Positions 1 through 7,913 of a stretch of 64,000 bases of DNA are shown piece after piece. Each line of letters begins with the position of its first letter. The stretch's first letter is position 1. The stretch spans positions 682,001 to 746,000 of the forward strand of contig NZ_CVTY01000007.1 of NCBI RefSeq assembly GCF_001182045.1. The letters are read 5' to 3'. A program made the position numbers and the translations under genes. The notes under the pieces were generated by a model. It ran no database searches, was not told the DNA's origin, and saw nothing but the letters and a program-made list of their open reading frames with translations. The stretch is from Dakarella massiliensis. GTDB lineage: Bacteria > Pseudomonadota > Gammaproteobacteria > Burkholderiales > Burkholderiaceae_F.

Positions 1-1198
1 TCTTCGGCGCAGACTGCTGACGCTTCTGCGCCTGGTGAATCACGAGCTCAGCGAGCTTCTTCCCCTCTTCCACGTGGTCATTCAGCCAGAACTCAAACTG
101 CGGCGTCACAAAGGCGCTCACGAGTTTCAGCGCGTCGCGGCTCGTCAGCTTATCCTTCGTCTGTCCCTGGAACTGAGGATCCAGCATCTTGCAGGAAAGC
201 ACATAGGACGCGCGGGAAAAGACGTCTTCCGCGAGAAACTTCACTCCCTTCACCGCGAGCTGATGCGCGTCGATGAAGTTCTTCATCGCCTGAAAGAGAC
301 CGTCTTTCAACCCGTATTCATGCGTGCCGCCTGAAGGGGTTGGGATGAGGTTCACATAGGACTCACGGACAAGCGGGCCTTCCTCTGTCCACGCGACCAC
401 CCAGGAGGCACCTTCGCCTTCTGAAAAAGCCTCGGTATCAGGACCGGCAAACCCTTCCGCCTCAAACGCGGGCACCGCGGGCGGAAACGCCATTTCAGAC
501 GCCAGATATTCGCCGAGCCCCCCTTCGTAAAGCCAGCGCTGATCGGTTCCGGCAATCTCGTTATGGAAGATCACTTCGCATCCCGGCATCAGAACAGCTT
601 TCGAGCGGAGCAGCCGCACGAGCTGTGACACCGGGATCGCGGGAGAATCAAAGTATTTCGGATCCGGCCAGGCGGTTACCCGGGTCCCGGTCTCGCTCTT
701 ACGCCTCGGGCTCTTCCTGGAGGCGAGCGGCTCATCAACAAACCCATCCTTAAAGGTAATCCGGCTTTCAAGCCCGTCACGCCAGACCACCACTTCCATA
801 CGGGTGGCAAGCGCGTTGGTCACCGAAACACCGACACCGTGGAGACCGCCTGAAAACGCGTACGCGCCGCCTGACGCCTTATCAAACTTGCCGCCCGCGT
901 GGAGCGACGTAAAGACCAGTTGCACCACCGGCTGCTTCTCAGTCGGATGCATGCCGACTGGAATGCCGCGGCCGTTATCCTCAACCGTTACCGAATTATC
1001 CGGATGCAGCCACACCTCAATTTTTGACCCAAACCCGGCGAGCACTTCGTCACTCGAGTTATCGACCACTTCCTGAATAATATGAAGCGGGTCGCAGGTG
1101 AGGGTATACATCCCCGGTCTTTCTTTCACCGGTTCGAGCCCCTTCAGGACCCGGACGCTCGACTCTACGTAGCTGCCAGCTTGTTTGCGTGTTGCCAT
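1..1198 (-). CDS. parE: DNA topoisomerase IV subunit B (ParE), C-terminus cut off by window edge
   Basis: This encodes the ATPase subunit of topoisomerase IV, which pairs with ParC to unlink daughter chromosomes. About 399 codons of an expected 630-650 are present, running off the left edge. Read from the ATG at 1198, the GHKL ATPase motifs appear in order: ERPGMYT, QEVVDNSSDE (catalytic Glu and Mg-binding Asn), DNGRGIP and GGLHGVGVSVTNA. The start MATRKQAGSYVESSV and these motifs resemble ParE more than GyrB, because GyrB normally has a longer segment before RPGMYI. GyrB cannot be wholly excluded from the N-terminal part alone. The gene is not followed by parC inside the window. Confidence 0.9.
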   Translation of the reverse strand, partial: MATRKQAGSYVESSVRVLKGLEPVKERPGMYTLTCDPLHIIQEVVDNSSDEVLAGFGSKIEVWLHPDNSVTVEDNGRGIPVGMHPTEKQPVVQLVFTSLHAGGKFDKASGGAYAFSGGLHGVGVSVTNALATRMEVVVWRDGLESRITFKDGFVDEPLASRKSPRRKSETGTRVTAWPDPKYFDSPAIPVSQLVRLLRSKAVLMPGCEVIFHNEIAGTDQRWLYEGGLGEYLASEMAFPPAVPAFEAEGFAGPDTEAFSEGEGASWVVAWTEEGPLVRESYVNLIPTPSGGTHEYGLKDGLFQAMKNFIDAHQLAVKGVKFLAEDVFSRASYVLSCKMLDPQFQGQTKDKLTSRDALKLVSAFVTPQFEFWLNDHVEEGKKLAELVIHQAQKRQQSAPK

Positions 1199-1346
1199 GT
1201 TTTCTCTGAAAGGGGAAGAACGGGATCCGGCCCATTCTTCAGGTGACAATAGGAAGCAGCCTGGGAACCCGGAACGGGTTCTCAGGCATCTGAGACGTTC
1301 AATATTACCGCAAGACCTTTGCCTGACGCCTTCGGAGTCAGAAAGC

Positions 1347-1370
1347 CTATCAGGCGGAGACGCCTGATAG
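1347..1370 (-). terminator. Hairpin downstream of folE
   Basis: A perfect 10-bp stem (CTATCAGGCG / CGCCTGATAG) closes a GAGA tetraloop 8 nt after the folE stop. The following U-tract on the minus strand is poor, so it may be a weak or Rho-assisted terminator, or simply a 3' stabilising hairpin. Confidence 0.6.
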
Positions 1371-1377
1371 CGCGGTC

Positions 1378-2067
1378 TCAGAGGTCCTTGATGAGGGAAA
1401 GGAACTCAAGCCGGGTCGCGGTGTTCTTGAGGAAATAACCCCGCATGACAGAGGTCGTCATCGCGCAGTCATGCTCTTTTACGCCGCGCCACGACATGCA
1501 CTCATGCTTCGCTTTCACGATGACCGCGAGGCCATACGGCTTGATGAGTCGTTCGAGTTCGTCGGCGAGCTGCACCGTCGCCTCTTCCTGAATCTGCGGG
1601 CGGGAGAAGATCCAGTTCGCGAGACGCGAGAACTTGGAAATGCCGATCACGTGGTCTGACGGAATCACACCGATCCAGCACTGTCCCATGATCGGAACAA
1701 GGTGATGCGAGCAGGCGCTCCGGATCGCAATCGGTCCGACCGTGTAGATCTGGTTCAGCTGCTTCACGTTCGGGAACTCGGTGATCCGGGGGCGCTCCGT
1801 ATAACGGCCGGAAAAGACTTCGCCGAGATACATCTTCGCCACGCGGTGAGCGGTCTCACGCGTGTTGTGATCGTTCTCTGTATCAATAAGGAGGGTTTCG
1901 AGCACGCCCTGGATTTTCTCCTCGAGCTCTGCCTCGAGCTGCGGCATTTCACCTTCGCGGATGTACTGCGCGATATTGTCGTTCGCGGCAAAGGGCGCGC
2001 CTGCCTCCCTGATGCGTTCACGAATCACGCTTGAAATCGGCTTTTCCTGATTGATGCCTTTTTCCAT
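1378..2067 (-). CDS. folE: GTP cyclohydrolase I (FolE type)
   Basis: This enzyme converts GTP to 7,8-dihydroneopterin triphosphate, the first step of tetrahydrofolate synthesis. The 229-residue length matches zinc-dependent FolE (E. coli 222). The zinc ligands are visible: Cys119 and His122 in the CSHH motif, and Cys190 in HECMSWRG. The HLVPIMGQCWIGVIP stretch and the GISKFSRL segment are typical of the family. The ATG at 2067 has an AAGAAGG ribosome binding site. The gene stands alone, with a hairpin behind it and a long non-coding stretch in front. It supplies folate for reactions that fhs (28603-30249) would use. Confidence 0.97.
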   Translation of the reverse strand: MEKGINQEKPISSVIRERIREAGAPFAANDNIAQYIREGEMPQLEAELEEKIQGVLETLLIDTENDHNTRETAHRVAKMYLGEVFSGRYTERPRITEFPNVKQLNQIYTVGPIAIRSACSHHLVPIMGQCWIGVIPSDHVIGISKFSRLANWIFSRPQIQEEATVQLADELERLIKPYGLAVIVKAKHECMSWRGVKEHDCAMTTSVMRGYFLKNTATRLEFLSLIKDL

Positions 2068-2591
2068 CCTTCTTACCTTTATTGATAGACGAGTCGCAGA
2101 TACTGATTCAGTTCGAATCGGTTTTGGCGCTCAGCGGGAGCACCAATCTGAGAAGATTAGTGGATTTCGGAAATTCACATGCCGCCTGAGACAAAGGTAT
2201 CAGCAGGCTCGGAATTTTCTTCTTGGTGTATTGCAAAAATGAAAAAATCCAGAACCTTATCATTCGGTTACTGGATTATTGGCAGTACCATCCGCTGAGA
2301 TTCTGAGGTGTAAAAAATCAAGAACTTACGGATAAATCCCAAAAATGTTCATACCTCTCTGCCGACAGAATGTCGGTTGAGACGTCTTAGACGTCTCTGT
2401 TCTTGCCAGTACCGTCATTCTCAGCCGGTCGGATATCTTACCTCAGCCACAAGCTGAAGTGAAGGCTGTCAGGCAAATATCCTGGTTCTATCTCTTTCTT
2501 ACAGTACGTTGAGACGTCATCACAGAGCAGCGTTTAAACCTTACGAAAACGCTTTAATTTTTACCCGGTTGGAATTGTTCGGATAAAAAAA
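2068..2591. other. 524-bp intergenic region with paired small hairpins
   Basis: No convincing gene is visible. The only structure is two adjacent perfect hairpins: CCGACA-GAA-TGTCGG at 2362-2376 and GAGACGTC-TTA-GACGTCTC at 2379-2397. The sequence TTGAGACGTC recurs near 2510. The folE promoter and 5' leader must lie in the lower part of the region. Composition is richer in A+T than the neighbouring genes. Confidence 0.6.
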
Positions 2592-2667
2592 TGGTGCCCC
2601 CGCTGAGACTCGAACTCGGATCTAACCCTTAGGAGGGGCTCGTTCTATCCAGTTGAACTACGGGGAC
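2592..2667 (-). tRNA. tRNA-Arg (anticodon CCT)
   Basis: A complete 76-nt cloverleaf ends in an encoded CCA. The acceptor arms are GTCCCCG / CGGGGGC, the D-arm is GTTC...GAAC, the anticodon loop is CTCCTAA (anticodon CCT, reading AGG), and the T-loop is TTCGAGT. The T-stem has one apparent C-A mismatch. It reads the rare AGG arginine codon. Confidence 0.95.
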
Positions 2668-2820
2668 ACCAGGGTTCCCGGACAGTATCCGGGAACAGGG
2701 GTGACATTGTAGCCAAAAAAAGGTTTTTCCGCGACACACCGGATTTAACCGCCTTCCATTTGCGGTAGGATGATTCCGAAGCACGCGGTTTTCTTCTTTT
2801 TTAAGGCTTCAGCGCAAAAC

Positions 2821-3963
2821 ATGCAGATCCCATTAGATAACCTCAAAAGCAGCCTCCGGGACCGTATCGATCTTCTGATCAAGATCGGGTTCGGTGTCGC
2901 TGTGGCAATCGGCTGCTACTTCGTGGTCGCTCCGTTTGCGACAGCGATTCTGATTTCCGCCATGCTCTGCGTCGTCACCTGGCCGTTCTTTATCCGGGTC
3001 GACACCATGCTCGGGCACCGGAGGACGCTGTCCGCTGTGCTCATGGTCGCGTTCCTTGCCGTGATTGTCCTGATCCCGCTCACGATTCTTGTCGTGTTCC
3101 TTGCGCAGCAGGTATCGACAACCATCATTCTGATCCGGGACTGGGTAGCAGCCGGAATGCCGCTTCCCGATTGGCTCTCCACGCTCCCCTGGGTTGGTGA
3201 ATATCTCCACGCCCCGGTTGGGAAGATTCTCGAGTATCCGGAAGTCACCACCGCGCTGAAGCAGATCGCGACAACCGCCTCAAAAGGTATCCTCACCTCA
3301 ACCGCGTCGATCGTGAATGTCATTATTCAGATCCTGCTGATCGCGGCTATCGCCTTTGTGTTCTACCGGAACGGCGAATCGCTCGCGAATAAGGTCCAGG
3401 GGATTCTCGATAAAGTAGGCGGCAATCTTTCGAACGCATTCAGCTCAATCCTTGTCAATACGACACGCTCTGTCGTATTCGGGATTTTCGGTACCGCTCT
3501 TGGTCAGGCGCTCCTCGCCTATATCGGCTTTTTTATCTGCGGCATTCCGAATAAGACCCTGCTCGCGTTCCTCGTCTTTATCCTTTCCATGGTTCCGATG
3601 GGACCGCCACTCGTCTGGGTGCCGGTGGCCATCGCGCTCTACCTGAAGGGAGAAATGGGGTACGCCATCTTCCTCGCTCTCTGGGGAACGTTCGCGGTGT
3701 CAAGCGTCGATAATTTCCTGAAGCCCATGCTGATTTCGCAGGGGACCCCGCTTCCGATGGCACTCGTGTTCCTCGGCGTGTTCGGCGGTCTTCTCTCTTT
3801 CGGGTTCCTTGGCATTCTGCTGGGACCGATCTTCCTCTCGCTCGGGTCCGCGCTCTTCACGGCCTGGCTCGCGCAGCCGGTGAGAACCGATACCGGCCGG
3901 TCATCGGCTCCTCCCCCGGAGACGCTTCCGGACGAGAGCGGAACACCGCCCGCGAAGGAATAG
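2821..3963 (+). CDS. AI-2E family transporter (PerM/TqsA-like membrane protein)
   Basis: This is a multi-span inner-membrane protein of the AI-2E/UPF0118 family, whose members include AI-2 exporter TqsA and proteins tied to Na+/H+ exchange. The substrate here cannot be told from sequence. I chose the start at MQIPLDNLKS (381 codons including stop, 380 residues). An in-frame ATG 17 codons upstream at 2770 would add a Phe-rich stretch that looks artefactual. About seven or eight hydrophobic segments follow, with the family's conserved middle region FGIFGTALGQALLAYIGFFI and a C-terminal LGILLGPIFLSLGSALF. The soluble tail is Pro/Ser-rich. It converges on orn across a shared terminator. Confidence 0.85.
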   Translation: MQIPLDNLKSSLRDRIDLLIKIGFGVAVAIGCYFVVAPFATAILISAMLCVVTWPFFIRVDTMLGHRRTLSAVLMVAFLAVIVLIPLTILVVFLAQQVSTTIILIRDWVAAGMPLPDWLSTLPWVGEYLHAPVGKILEYPEVTTALKQIATTASKGILTSTASIVNVIIQILLIAAIAFVFYRNGESLANKVQGILDKVGGNLSNAFSSILVNTTRSVVFGIFGTALGQALLAYIGFFICGIPNKTLLAFLVFILSMVPMGPPLVWVPVAIALYLKGEMGYAIFLALWGTFAVSSVDNFLKPMLISQGTPLPMALVFLGVFGGLLSFGFLGILLGPIFLSLGSALFTAWLAQPVRTDTGRSSAPPPETLPDESGTPPAKE

Positions 3964-3978
3964 TTTCTCTCTAATGGA

Positions 3979-4012
3979 AAAGCCTGAAACCCACTCAAGG
4001 ATTTCAGGCTTT
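3979..4012. terminator. Bidirectional terminator between the permease gene and orn
   Basis: A perfect 11-bp stem (AAAGCCTGAAA / TTTCAGGCTTT) with a 12-nt loop lies between two convergent genes. A-rich and T-rich flanks on both sides make it usable in either direction. Confidence 0.85.
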
Positions 4013-4038
4013 CGTCATTCAGAAACAGGCTTTTCTGA

Positions 4039-4611
4039 TCAGATGCACATATCGTGCTTCCGATAGTGCTTCAACTCATCAATCGACTCCTGGATATCCG
4101 AAATCGCCTGATGCTTTGTTGACTTCACAGAGGTCCACACATCCTCAGGCTTCCAGCGGCGGACGAGCTCCTTGATGGACGAGACGTCGATCGAGCGATA
4201 GTGGAAGAAGTTTTCGAGCCTCGGCATCCAGCGCGCCATGAAGCGGCGGTCCTGACCGATCGTGGAACCGCAGAGCGGGCTCTTTCCGGCGGGGACAAAG
4301 CGGGAGAAAGTTTCGATGCAGATATCGGACGCTTCCTCCTCATCAATCGTGCTCGCGAGCACGCGGTCAATCAGACCGGACTTCCCGTGCGTCTTCGTAT
4401 TCCACTCATCCATCGCGTCGAGGATTGACTTGTCCTGATGGATCGCGATCACCGGTCCCTCGTGAATCACATTCAGCTGCGCGTCCGTGATGATGGCCCC
4501 GAGCTCAATAATCCGGTTCACCTCGGGCTGCAGGCCCGTCATTTCAAGGTCGATCCAGATGAGGTTCGTTTCAGAGAAGAGCGGATCCCGCTTCGTATCT
4601 GTCATTTGCAT
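4039..4611 (-). CDS. orn: Oligoribonuclease (DEDDh 3'-5' exoribonuclease)
   Basis: Orn degrades 2-5 nt RNA oligomers and pGpG to mononucleotides in the cytoplasm. The 190-residue length is standard for the family. The DEDDh residues are recognisable: Asp and Glu in WIDLEMTGL, Asp in GQDRRFM, and His and Asp in KHQAISDIQESI. An alternative start two codons downstream (MTDTKRD) is equally plausible. It is divergent from rsgA, the same head-to-head arrangement seen for orn and rsgA in many proteobacteria. Confidence 0.97.
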   Translation of the reverse strand: MQMTDTKRDPLFSETNLIWIDLEMTGLQPEVNRIIELGAIITDAQLNVIHEGPVIAIHQDKSILDAMDEWNTKTHGKSGLIDRVLASTIDEEEASDICIETFSRFVPAGKSPLCGSTIGQDRRFMARWMPRLENFFHYRSIDVSSIKELVRRWKPEDVWTSVKSTKHQAISDIQESIDELKHYRKHDMCI

Positions 4612-4753
4612 TCCTTTTTACCAAACACGCGGCGGCCGTCTTCCGGACCGCGGTCTGTCATTTTCGCACTTTGCGCGGATCGCCGCCGGAATTCTATTTG
4701 CGGCTCCGACGTTTCCGGGGTATGTTTGCAGAATCAATCACAAAGGATCCTAC

Positions 4754-5689
4754 ATGGCCCGACCCGCAAAACCCAAAAAATCCGCCGCTTCCGAGTCCCT
4801 GCTGACGGGACGCGTCACACGGAGCCACGGACGGCACCACTTCGTGCAGGGGCCTGACGGGGCACTCTACGAGGCCCACCGGCGGGGCCGGAAGGGGGAC
4901 GTCGTGGTTGGAGACATGGTGCGCTACTCAGAGCCTTCTGGCGGCGTTGTGGCGATCGAGGAAGTGCTTCCCCGCACAAGCCTCCTCTTCCGGAGTGACG
5001 AATGGCGGACCAAGGAACTCGCGTCCAACATCGATCTTGTCGCGATTGTCTACGCGAGCCGCCCGACCTTCAACCCGTGGTTCATCTGGAAGGCGCTCCT
5101 CGCTGCGACGAAAGCCGGAATCACGCCGATCGTGATCCGGAATAAAACGGATCTTGAAGAGGGACAGGAAGAGGCGGACGCCGCTCTCCGGCAGCTTGAA
5201 GCGCTGGGATACGAAACTCTTTCCATTTCCGCGGGATCAAAGCCTGAAGAAGCAAAACCGATTCTTGAATCCCGTTTCGCTCATCACAGGACGCTTTTTG
5301 TCGGTCAGTCCGGCATGGGAAAGTCCACGATCCTCAATCTCCTCATTCCGGACGCCGGTGCCCGGACACGGGAATTCTCCGAAGCGCTCGACCTCGGGAA
5401 ACAGACCACCACCGTCACCTGCTGGTACGACTATGGGGAAGACGGGGCCATTGTGGATTCCCCCGGGTTCCAGGAGTTCGGGCTTGAGCATCTCGATTTT
5501 GACGATGTGATTCTCGGGATGCCGGATATCCGGCAGTATGTCTCAGGCTGCCGCTACTTCAACTGCCGTCATCTGAATGAGCCTCAGTGCGGCGTAAAGG
5601 ACGCTGTGGCGCGGGGCGATATCGATCCGAAGCGTTACGAGTTCTACCGCGACACCGTGGAGCGCATACTGAAGCGCCCGAAGTACTGA
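4754..5689 (+). CDS. rsgA: Ribosome small-subunit-dependent GTPase A
   Basis: RsgA is a circularly permuted GTPase that checks late 30S maturation. The frame is open further upstream, but the real start is MARPAKPKK at 4754, preceded by AAAGGA at good spacing. This gives 311 residues. The GTPase motifs come in permuted order: NKTD (residues 130-133), then the P-loop GQSGMGKS (184-191), then DSPG (235-238). An N-terminal OB-fold precedes them. A C-terminal zinc knuckle has Cys266, Cys271, His273 and Cys279. Confidence 0.97.
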   Translation: MARPAKPKKSAASESLLTGRVTRSHGRHHFVQGPDGALYEAHRRGRKGDVVVGDMVRYSEPSGGVVAIEEVLPRTSLLFRSDEWRTKELASNIDLVAIVYASRPTFNPWFIWKALLAATKAGITPIVIRNKTDLEEGQEEADAALRQLEALGYETLSISAGSKPEEAKPILESRFAHHRTLFVGQSGMGKSTILNLLIPDAGARTREFSEALDLGKQTTTVTCWYDYGEDGAIVDSPGFQEFGLEHLDFDDVILGMPDIRQYVSGCRYFNCRHLNEPQCGVKDAVARGDIDPKRYEFYRDTVERILKRPKY

Positions 5690-5739
5690 GACTCCGGGCG
5701 GTTCTGATTGTCCTGCCAGGGCGCTATATTACGCCAGCG

Positions 5740-6564
5740 CTACTTCTGGCACTTCGGGCAGTAGCGCGTGCCGCGTCCCGCGATCTTCGTCAGCTGGATC
5801 TCGGTCCCGCAGACTGTACAGGGTTCGCCGTCGCGGCCATAAACCCGGAGATTCTCCACGTTTCCGCCTTCATGCCCGGCCCCATCGAGGAAGTCCCTGA
5901 ACGTCGTACCGCCCGCATCAATCGACCCCAGCATCACGGATCGGATCGCGTCGCAGAGCTTCGCGGATTCCGCCTTGGTCACCCGGTCCGCGTGTCTTGA
6001 GGGACGGATGCCGGCAAGAAAGAGCGCCTCATCCGCGTAGATATTCCCGACCCCGGCGACCACCGTCTGATCCAGAATCACCGCTTTGACAGAGCGGGAG
6101 GTACCTTTCAGCTTCCGGTAAAGATAGTCCGGCGTAAAGGCGTCCCCGATCGCGTCGGGGCCGAGCGTGTCGTAACCCGAAATGCCGGTCTTTCCTTCGC
6201 TCGGAATAATCCAGAGATCACCAAGCGTCCGGACATCTCCGTACGTGAGCTTCCCGCGCTCAAGGCTGAACCGGATCCGGGTATACGGTGGATCCGGAAG
6301 CGACTCATCCTCCTGAAACACGAGACGCCCCGTCATCCGGAGATGCACCATGAGGCTCTCCGGGCCATCCAGCCTCAGAATCAGATACTTCCCCTTCCGG
6401 TCCGCGGCCCGGAATACCCGGTCCGTAAGAGCGCGTCTGAAGGCGTCCTCCGTCCGGTTCTTGATAAAACGGGGAAGATCCACCGTCACCGCCGTGATTC
6501 TGTCCCCGGGAAGCTTGGAGTCAAGGTAGCGTCTTACGGTTTCAACTTCTGGCAGTTCCGGCAT
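5740..6564 (-). CDS. mutM: Formamidopyrimidine-DNA glycosylase
   Basis: MutM (Fpg) removes 8-oxoguanine and ring-opened purines and nicks the abasic site. The start is fixed by the invariant MPELPEVE, since Pro2 is the catalytic nucleophile and Glu3 is essential. An upstream in-frame extension is therefore not used. Length is 274 residues. The helix-two-turn-helix region (GVGNIYADEALF) and the C-terminal zinc finger (CTVCG...YCPKC) are intact. It follows the SlyD-like gene by 31 bp on the same strand and probably shares its transcript. Confidence 0.97.
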   Translation of the reverse strand: MPELPEVETVRRYLDSKLPGDRITAVTVDLPRFIKNRTEDAFRRALTDRVFRAADRKGKYLILRLDGPESLMVHLRMTGRLVFQEDESLPDPPYTRIRFSLERGKLTYGDVRTLGDLWIIPSEGKTGISGYDTLGPDAIGDAFTPDYLYRKLKGTSRSVKAVILDQTVVAGVGNIYADEALFLAGIRPSRHADRVTKAESAKLCDAIRSVMLGSIDAGGTTFRDFLDGAGHEGGNVENLRVYGRDGEPCTVCGTEIQLTKIAGRGTRYCPKCQK

Positions 6565-6595
6565 TCCGATTCTCCTATCTGAAAAGAAAAAGCGA

Positions 6596-7243
6596 TCAGT
6601 CCTCTTTCTTCGGCACAAGCGACGTGAAGAGCCCCGTGCCCATCGCGTTCTCGGGCTTCGCTTCATCCACCTTATCGAGCTGCTCCGCGATCTTCGCTCG
6701 GGCTTCGTCCACTTCCAGCCGGTCCTCCGCCTCTTCCTTCACGGCTTCATTCGCGACCTTGAGGAAATCGGGAATAAAGATGTCAGACTCGGCGATATCG
6801 CCCTCTTCCACTGATTCCACGCGCATCACCTGGATCTCAAAGCGGAGCGTCCAGCCGGCGTAGGGGTGATTGCCGTCGAGCACCGCCATGCCGCCGCCGA
6901 CATCCGTAATGATGTAGCCACGCCCGTCATCCACCGGCACACCAGGGATATGCGAGAACCGCATGCCTTTCTTCGGATTCTCGACCCCGAGCTTATCGAC
7001 CGGGACAAGGTGCACGAGGTTTTCATCAAAATCCCCGAAGCTCTCCTCAGGCTCAAGCACCAGATCAAAGCGATCGCCTTCCTTATGCTTCAGGAGCGCC
7101 TGATCCATGCGCGGGAAGACATCTTCCTCCCCGGCCCGCAGCCTCACGCCTTCCTCTCCTGTCTGATCGACGATATGGTCCCGGAGATCCCAGACCGTGA
7201 CGAATACAGTGACGAGATCACCCTTCTCAATCTTCTTAGTCAT
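6596..7243 (-). CDS. SlyD-type FKBP peptidyl-prolyl cis-trans isomerase
   Basis: A cytoplasmic prolyl isomerase/chaperone of the SlyD class. The first 150 residues show the FKBP fold with the insert-in-flap domain, including the EPEESFGDFDENLVHLVP stretch, and the conserved DGNHPYAGWTLRFEI segment. Instead of the His-rich metal-binding tail of E. coli SlyD, the C-terminus is a charged, Ala/Glu-rich helix of about 60 residues. Metal delivery is therefore not supported. The start has an AGGAAAG ribosome binding site and sits just after the 7267-7292 hairpin. Confidence 0.88.
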   Translation of the reverse strand: MTKKIEKGDLVTVFVTVWDLRDHIVDQTGEEGVRLRAGEEDVFPRMDQALLKHKEGDRFDLVLEPEESFGDFDENLVHLVPVDKLGVENPKKGMRFSHIPGVPVDDGRGYIITDVGGGMAVLDGNHPYAGWTLRFEIQVMRVESVEEGDIAESDIFIPDFLKVANEAVKEEAEDRLEVDEARAKIAEQLDKVDEAKPENAMGTGLFTSLVPKKED

Positions 7244-7266
7244 TCTTTCCTGATTTCCTATTCTTT

Positions 7267-7292
7267 CTGCCGCGGTTTGCTGACCGCGGCAG
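7267..7292 (-). terminator. Hairpin between DUF805 gene and SlyD-like gene
   Basis: A perfect 10-bp GC-rich stem (CTGCCGCGGT / ACCGCGGCAG) with a 6-nt loop sits 5 nt upstream of the DUF805 stop side and about 24 nt before the SlyD-like start. No U-tract follows on the minus strand, so it may be an intercistronic stabiliser rather than a terminator. Confidence 0.45.
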
Positions 7293-7297
7293 ATGCG

Positions 7298-7762
7298 TTA
7301 TTTCTTCTCTTCTGAATCCCGGCTTCCGACTTCATGCATCACCGATCCCTCGCGGGCATTCTCAGTCAGACGCCTGAGGAGTCTCGGATCATTGATTTTC
7401 AGCAGTCCCTTCGGATTTTCGCCCCAGGCGTTTTCCCCCGCGCGGCTTTCCGTGATGAGAAGCGGAATAAAACCGATCGGGAAAAGCGCGAAAACGAGAA
7501 TGGCCCAGAAGCCCGAGTGCGACATGTCGTGAAGGCGGCGAACGGTCGCGCAGACCGCGAACCAGAGTCCAATCGCGATCAGACCGCCCCCGAGCATCGG
7601 GGAAGCCCCGGACCGGAGCCCAAGCCACGCGGCCGCGAAGCCCGCCATGATAACAGCGAGCCAAAGCGCGAGTGCGCCTCCGAATCGGGCGCGCGTGAGC
7701 CGCTCAGCGGTGGTCCAGGCGGCAATGTCCTTCAGTAACGGCGTTTCAGATAAAAGCGCCAC
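7298..7762 (-). CDS. DUF805 family membrane protein
   Basis: A small inner-membrane protein of 154 residues with three or four hydrophobic helices. The family is recognised by the RRLHDMSHSGFW segment (usually RRLHDxGxSGWW) and by the downstream GENAWGENP motif. No biochemical function is established for DUF805. Genes on the same strand flank it, bamC upstream across a terminator and the SlyD-like gene downstream. No functional link is evident. Confidence 0.85.
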   Translation of the reverse strand: MALLSETPLLKDIAAWTTAERLTRARFGGALALWLAVIMAGFAAAWLGLRSGASPMLGGGLIAIGLWFAVCATVRRLHDMSHSGFWAILVFALFPIGFIPLLITESRAGENAWGENPKGLLKINDPRLLRRLTENAREGSVMHEVGSRDSEEKK

Positions 7763-7793
7763 AGAGAGAATCCTCCAGAATTACATAGAAAAA

Positions 7794-7851
7794 GGCGCAG
7801 CGAAGCCTCTTCTCACCCCAAATTCCCGGATGAGGAAAGGCTTCCCGCGCC
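7794..7851 (-). terminator. bamC terminator
   Basis: On the minus strand an imperfect stem (GGCGC outer, AGGCTTC/GAAGCCT inner, CTCA/TGAG apex) is followed by TTTTTC. It lies between the bamC stop and the DUF805 start. Confidence 0.7.
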
Positions 7852-7913
7852 CTTCAGTGGATCAGATGCGAGGGCATTCTGTCCAGAGGACAGTTACTCC
7901 CCCGCTCTGCTGA

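Noticed and set aside
2362..2397. CRISPR-like repeat
   Set aside because: There are only two unlike short palindromes with no regular spacing or repeat unit.
6596..7243. Metal-binding SlyD nickel chaperone
   Set aside because: The His/Cys-rich tail needed for nickel binding is absent.
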